Both the position numbers and the translations under genes were made by a program. From Epiperipatus broadwayi (Eukaryota; Onychophora; Udeonychophora; Euonychophora; Peripatidae): a stretch of DNA of 64,000 nt. The stretch spans positions 291,001 to 355,000 of the forward strand of contig JAQFVV010012574.1 of the NCBI GenBank assembly GCA_028023455.1, read 5' to 3'. The notes beneath the pieces were generated by a model. The model saw only the letters and a list, made by a program, of their open reading frames with translations. It was not told where the DNA came from and searched no databases. Positions 62,240 to 64,000 of this stretch are shown in pieces (the first letter of the stretch is position 1; each line of letters starts with the position of its first letter).

Positions 62240-62990
62240 TAAAAACCATATCTTGATATATCTTTTTCAATTTTCAATGAGTTGATAATTAATTAATAAT
62301 TTTGAATTACATTTTTAATTAAAAATTTCAATTAAAATCAAGTTATCCAATGATAATTTTAGAAAACAATATGGAGACAAAGCCATTACATAACCAGATG
62401 CCTCCCCCCCCCCCAATATTACCAGCACAGAGTTTCAAAATCCAAAGTTCAGTCAACACTAAGCTTATTTTTAATTCTATTGTAATAAATTCTGATAGTT
62501 GTTGGGAAAAATAATTTCCTATTAGACTAAAGCAAGATCATAATATACCTTTAATCACTTGATTACTTATTTCAAATTTTGAGTTATATTTTTTATTCAA
62601 AAAATCAAGTTATCTAACGATAATTTGTTTAAAATGCCACATGATGACTTTCTGTCCCAATAATACCAGCACAGAGTTTCAAAGTTCAAAGGTCAGTCAA
62701 GCATAAGCTTATTTTTTATGTTATCATTGCAAATTCTGATCTTTGTTTAGTAGTAAAAATTCAATTTCAAGTTCCTAGTAATTAATTCACTTGCTCACAA
62801 CCAAGTTAACAAGCTATGACTGTTCCTACATATAAAGAAGTCAAAAGTTTAGGCTAGCAAAAAAAAAAAAAACTATACTTTTTTCAATTTCCGATCAGTT
62901 GATAACTTATTCCCAATTTTGTGTTAAATTTTTTGTTTAAATCTTCAACTAATATCAAGTTACTGATAACTTCAAAAAACATAAGTCACT
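62240..62990. repeat. Diverged ~300-bp tandem repeat, about 2.5 copies
   Basis: Three segments near 62310-62360, 62575-62625 and 62920-62970 share AAATCAAGTTATCYAAYGATA or a variant. The first two are followed by ACCAGCACAGAGTTTCAAA and TAAGCTTATTTTT. The period is about 260-330 bp. A poly-C run interrupts copy 1 near 62404. No coding sequence is evident. Confidence 0.7.
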
Positions 62991-63049
62991 TCTAATAGCA
63001 ATGCCTAGCTTATCTATCTGGATTTACCATCTCTCTATGTCTGCACCCT

Positions 63050-63330
63050 CTAACCATGAATTTCACACTTAAATCACATCAAAAGCTTCATTCAGCCTCT
63101 AATACAGCCTGACCAACCTATGAAAAACTCCAACTCAACCACAGCAACCAGTTTCTAACATACCTGTACCACAGCACTCTCTGGAAATCAGGACCCTTTA
63201 CTCATGGATCTCATACTTAAATCTTATCAAAAGCCTTACTAAGCTTCTACTTTTAACACACAGATAAACCCGGAGTCTAACCAACCTACCACAAACTCCA
63301 ACTTAACATTTACAACCAATTCTAACTTAG
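63050..63330. repeat. Diverged direct repeat, ~150-bp period
   Basis: CATGAATTTCACACTTAAAT and CATGGATCTCATACTTAAAT open two copies that both continue ATCAAAAGC, CCAACCTA and AACTCCAACT. The origin is unknown. Confidence 0.65.
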
Positions 63331-63689
63331 TAGTTATCTTTCTGCTCCTCTTAAACACTCATCTATTCAAATGCACCAGAAGCATGCATGGTCGGGTTAT
63401 ACCAATTATGAAAGTAATCTCACTATGTCTTCCATCCACACTAATACTCTTCTGAACTCACATTGCTAATGAAACCATGGGAAAAACCTGGTCACCCAAA
63501 AAAGATCCAGCACTCTAAAAAATCCAAAATAACATGTTGATCTCATATCAAGGTGGACCTCTCAGACAATTGCCACACTACCATGGAAATTTTAGTCCCT
63601 TGCCTATGTTACCCAGATAACCCAACCACATAAAACTCACCCTGTTTTGCATATGTGGATACAACAGTCCAGAGCATGTAAAATTTATG

Positions 63690-64000
63690 TAATCTTGTGT
63701 AAATCAATAAAACTTTTATATATGTAAACCAATAACTACAGACTGCCCATGTAACCACAGCATTACATGCCATTTAAAACCCTTGTAACTAATCCACAGC
63801 ATGAAAACATTCTTGTCATCTTATGTAAATCAATAAATCAACTTTTATATAAGCAAACCTACATCTACAGATTGTCCTTGTAACCACAGCAATTCAAGCT
63901 ATGCTGTGTAAACCAATAAGTCAATTTTTATGTATGTTAACCTATAACTACAGATTGCCCATGTAAACACAGTAATCTAAGCTGCGTAAAACTCTTGTAA
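63690..64000. repeat. Minisatellite-like tandem repeat running to window end
   Basis: Three units start GTAAATCAATAA or GTAAACCAATAA (near 63697, 63829, 63909) and share ACAGAYTGYCC, then TGTAACCACAG or TGTAAACACAG. Spacing is about 132 and 80 bp; the first unit has an extra 50 bp. The array probably continues past the window. Confidence 0.75.

Overview
This is a strongly AT-rich, gene-poor stretch of an animal nuclear genome. I found no host protein-coding gene. It holds non-LTR retrotransposons of at least four kinds (two-PHD-finger CR1/Jockey-like, Tx1/L1-like, RTE-like, and another family with a C-terminal zinc knuckle), a Penelope-like element (PLE) with a GIY-YIG endonuclease, hAT elements with exact 8-bp target duplications, a mariner relic, foldback MITEs and many (TAA)n/(ATC)n tracts. 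This mix points to an invertebrate metazoan. A tRNA-like repeat carrying a hammerhead ribozyme recalls schistosome Sm-alpha, but I cannot name the species from sequence alone.

Layout. 1-2.9 kb: decayed CR1/Jockey-like LINE interrupted by a hAT MITE and ending in (TTA)n. 5.6-9.2 kb: tandem and inverted copies of hammerhead-bearing repeats. 9.2-10.9 kb: two large foldback elements. 10.9-14.9 kb: a 4-kb hAT element with a truncated transposase. 15-21.5 kb: mostly anonymous AT-rich DNA with a lone hammerhead-like motif, a tRNA-like sequence and a foldback. 21.5-25.3 kb: reverse-strand Tx1/L1-like LINE docked in (ATT)n. 25.7-28.5 kb: nearly intact PLE between 260-bp pseudo-LTRs. 28.6-33.5 kb: a CR1/Jockey-like LINE with both ORFs open, inside (ATT)n. 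33.7-34 kb: a palindrome containing a hammerhead-like core. 38-39 kb: LINE 3' relic. 41.1-42.4 kb: second cluster of the hammerhead repeat. 43-45 kb: poly-A retrocopy tail, mariner relic and foldback. 45.8-47.5 kb: RTE-like LINE. 50.1-50.7 kb: another LINE tail. 53.8-62.1 kb: two more Tx1/L1-like copies (one internally deleted, one with an inverted 5' end), a reverse CR1/Jockey-like relic and a 299-bp hAT MITE. 62.2-64 kb: degenerate tandem repeats.

The most interesting signal is the recurrence of hammerhead-like RNA motifs in three settings: (i) a roughly 350-470 bp tandem or inverted repeat that also has tRNA-like A and B boxes just downstream of the ribozyme, (ii) both pseudo-LTRs of the PLE, and (iii) solitary or palindromic remnants. 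In the first family the C11.1-G12 step, which would be a CpG in an active ribozyme, is TG in some copies and CA in others, as expected for decay of a methylated ancestral CGAAA core. A second theme is that most LINE copies and the PLE abut TAA/ATC trinucleotide tracts, so these microsatellites look like shared docking sites or 3' tails.
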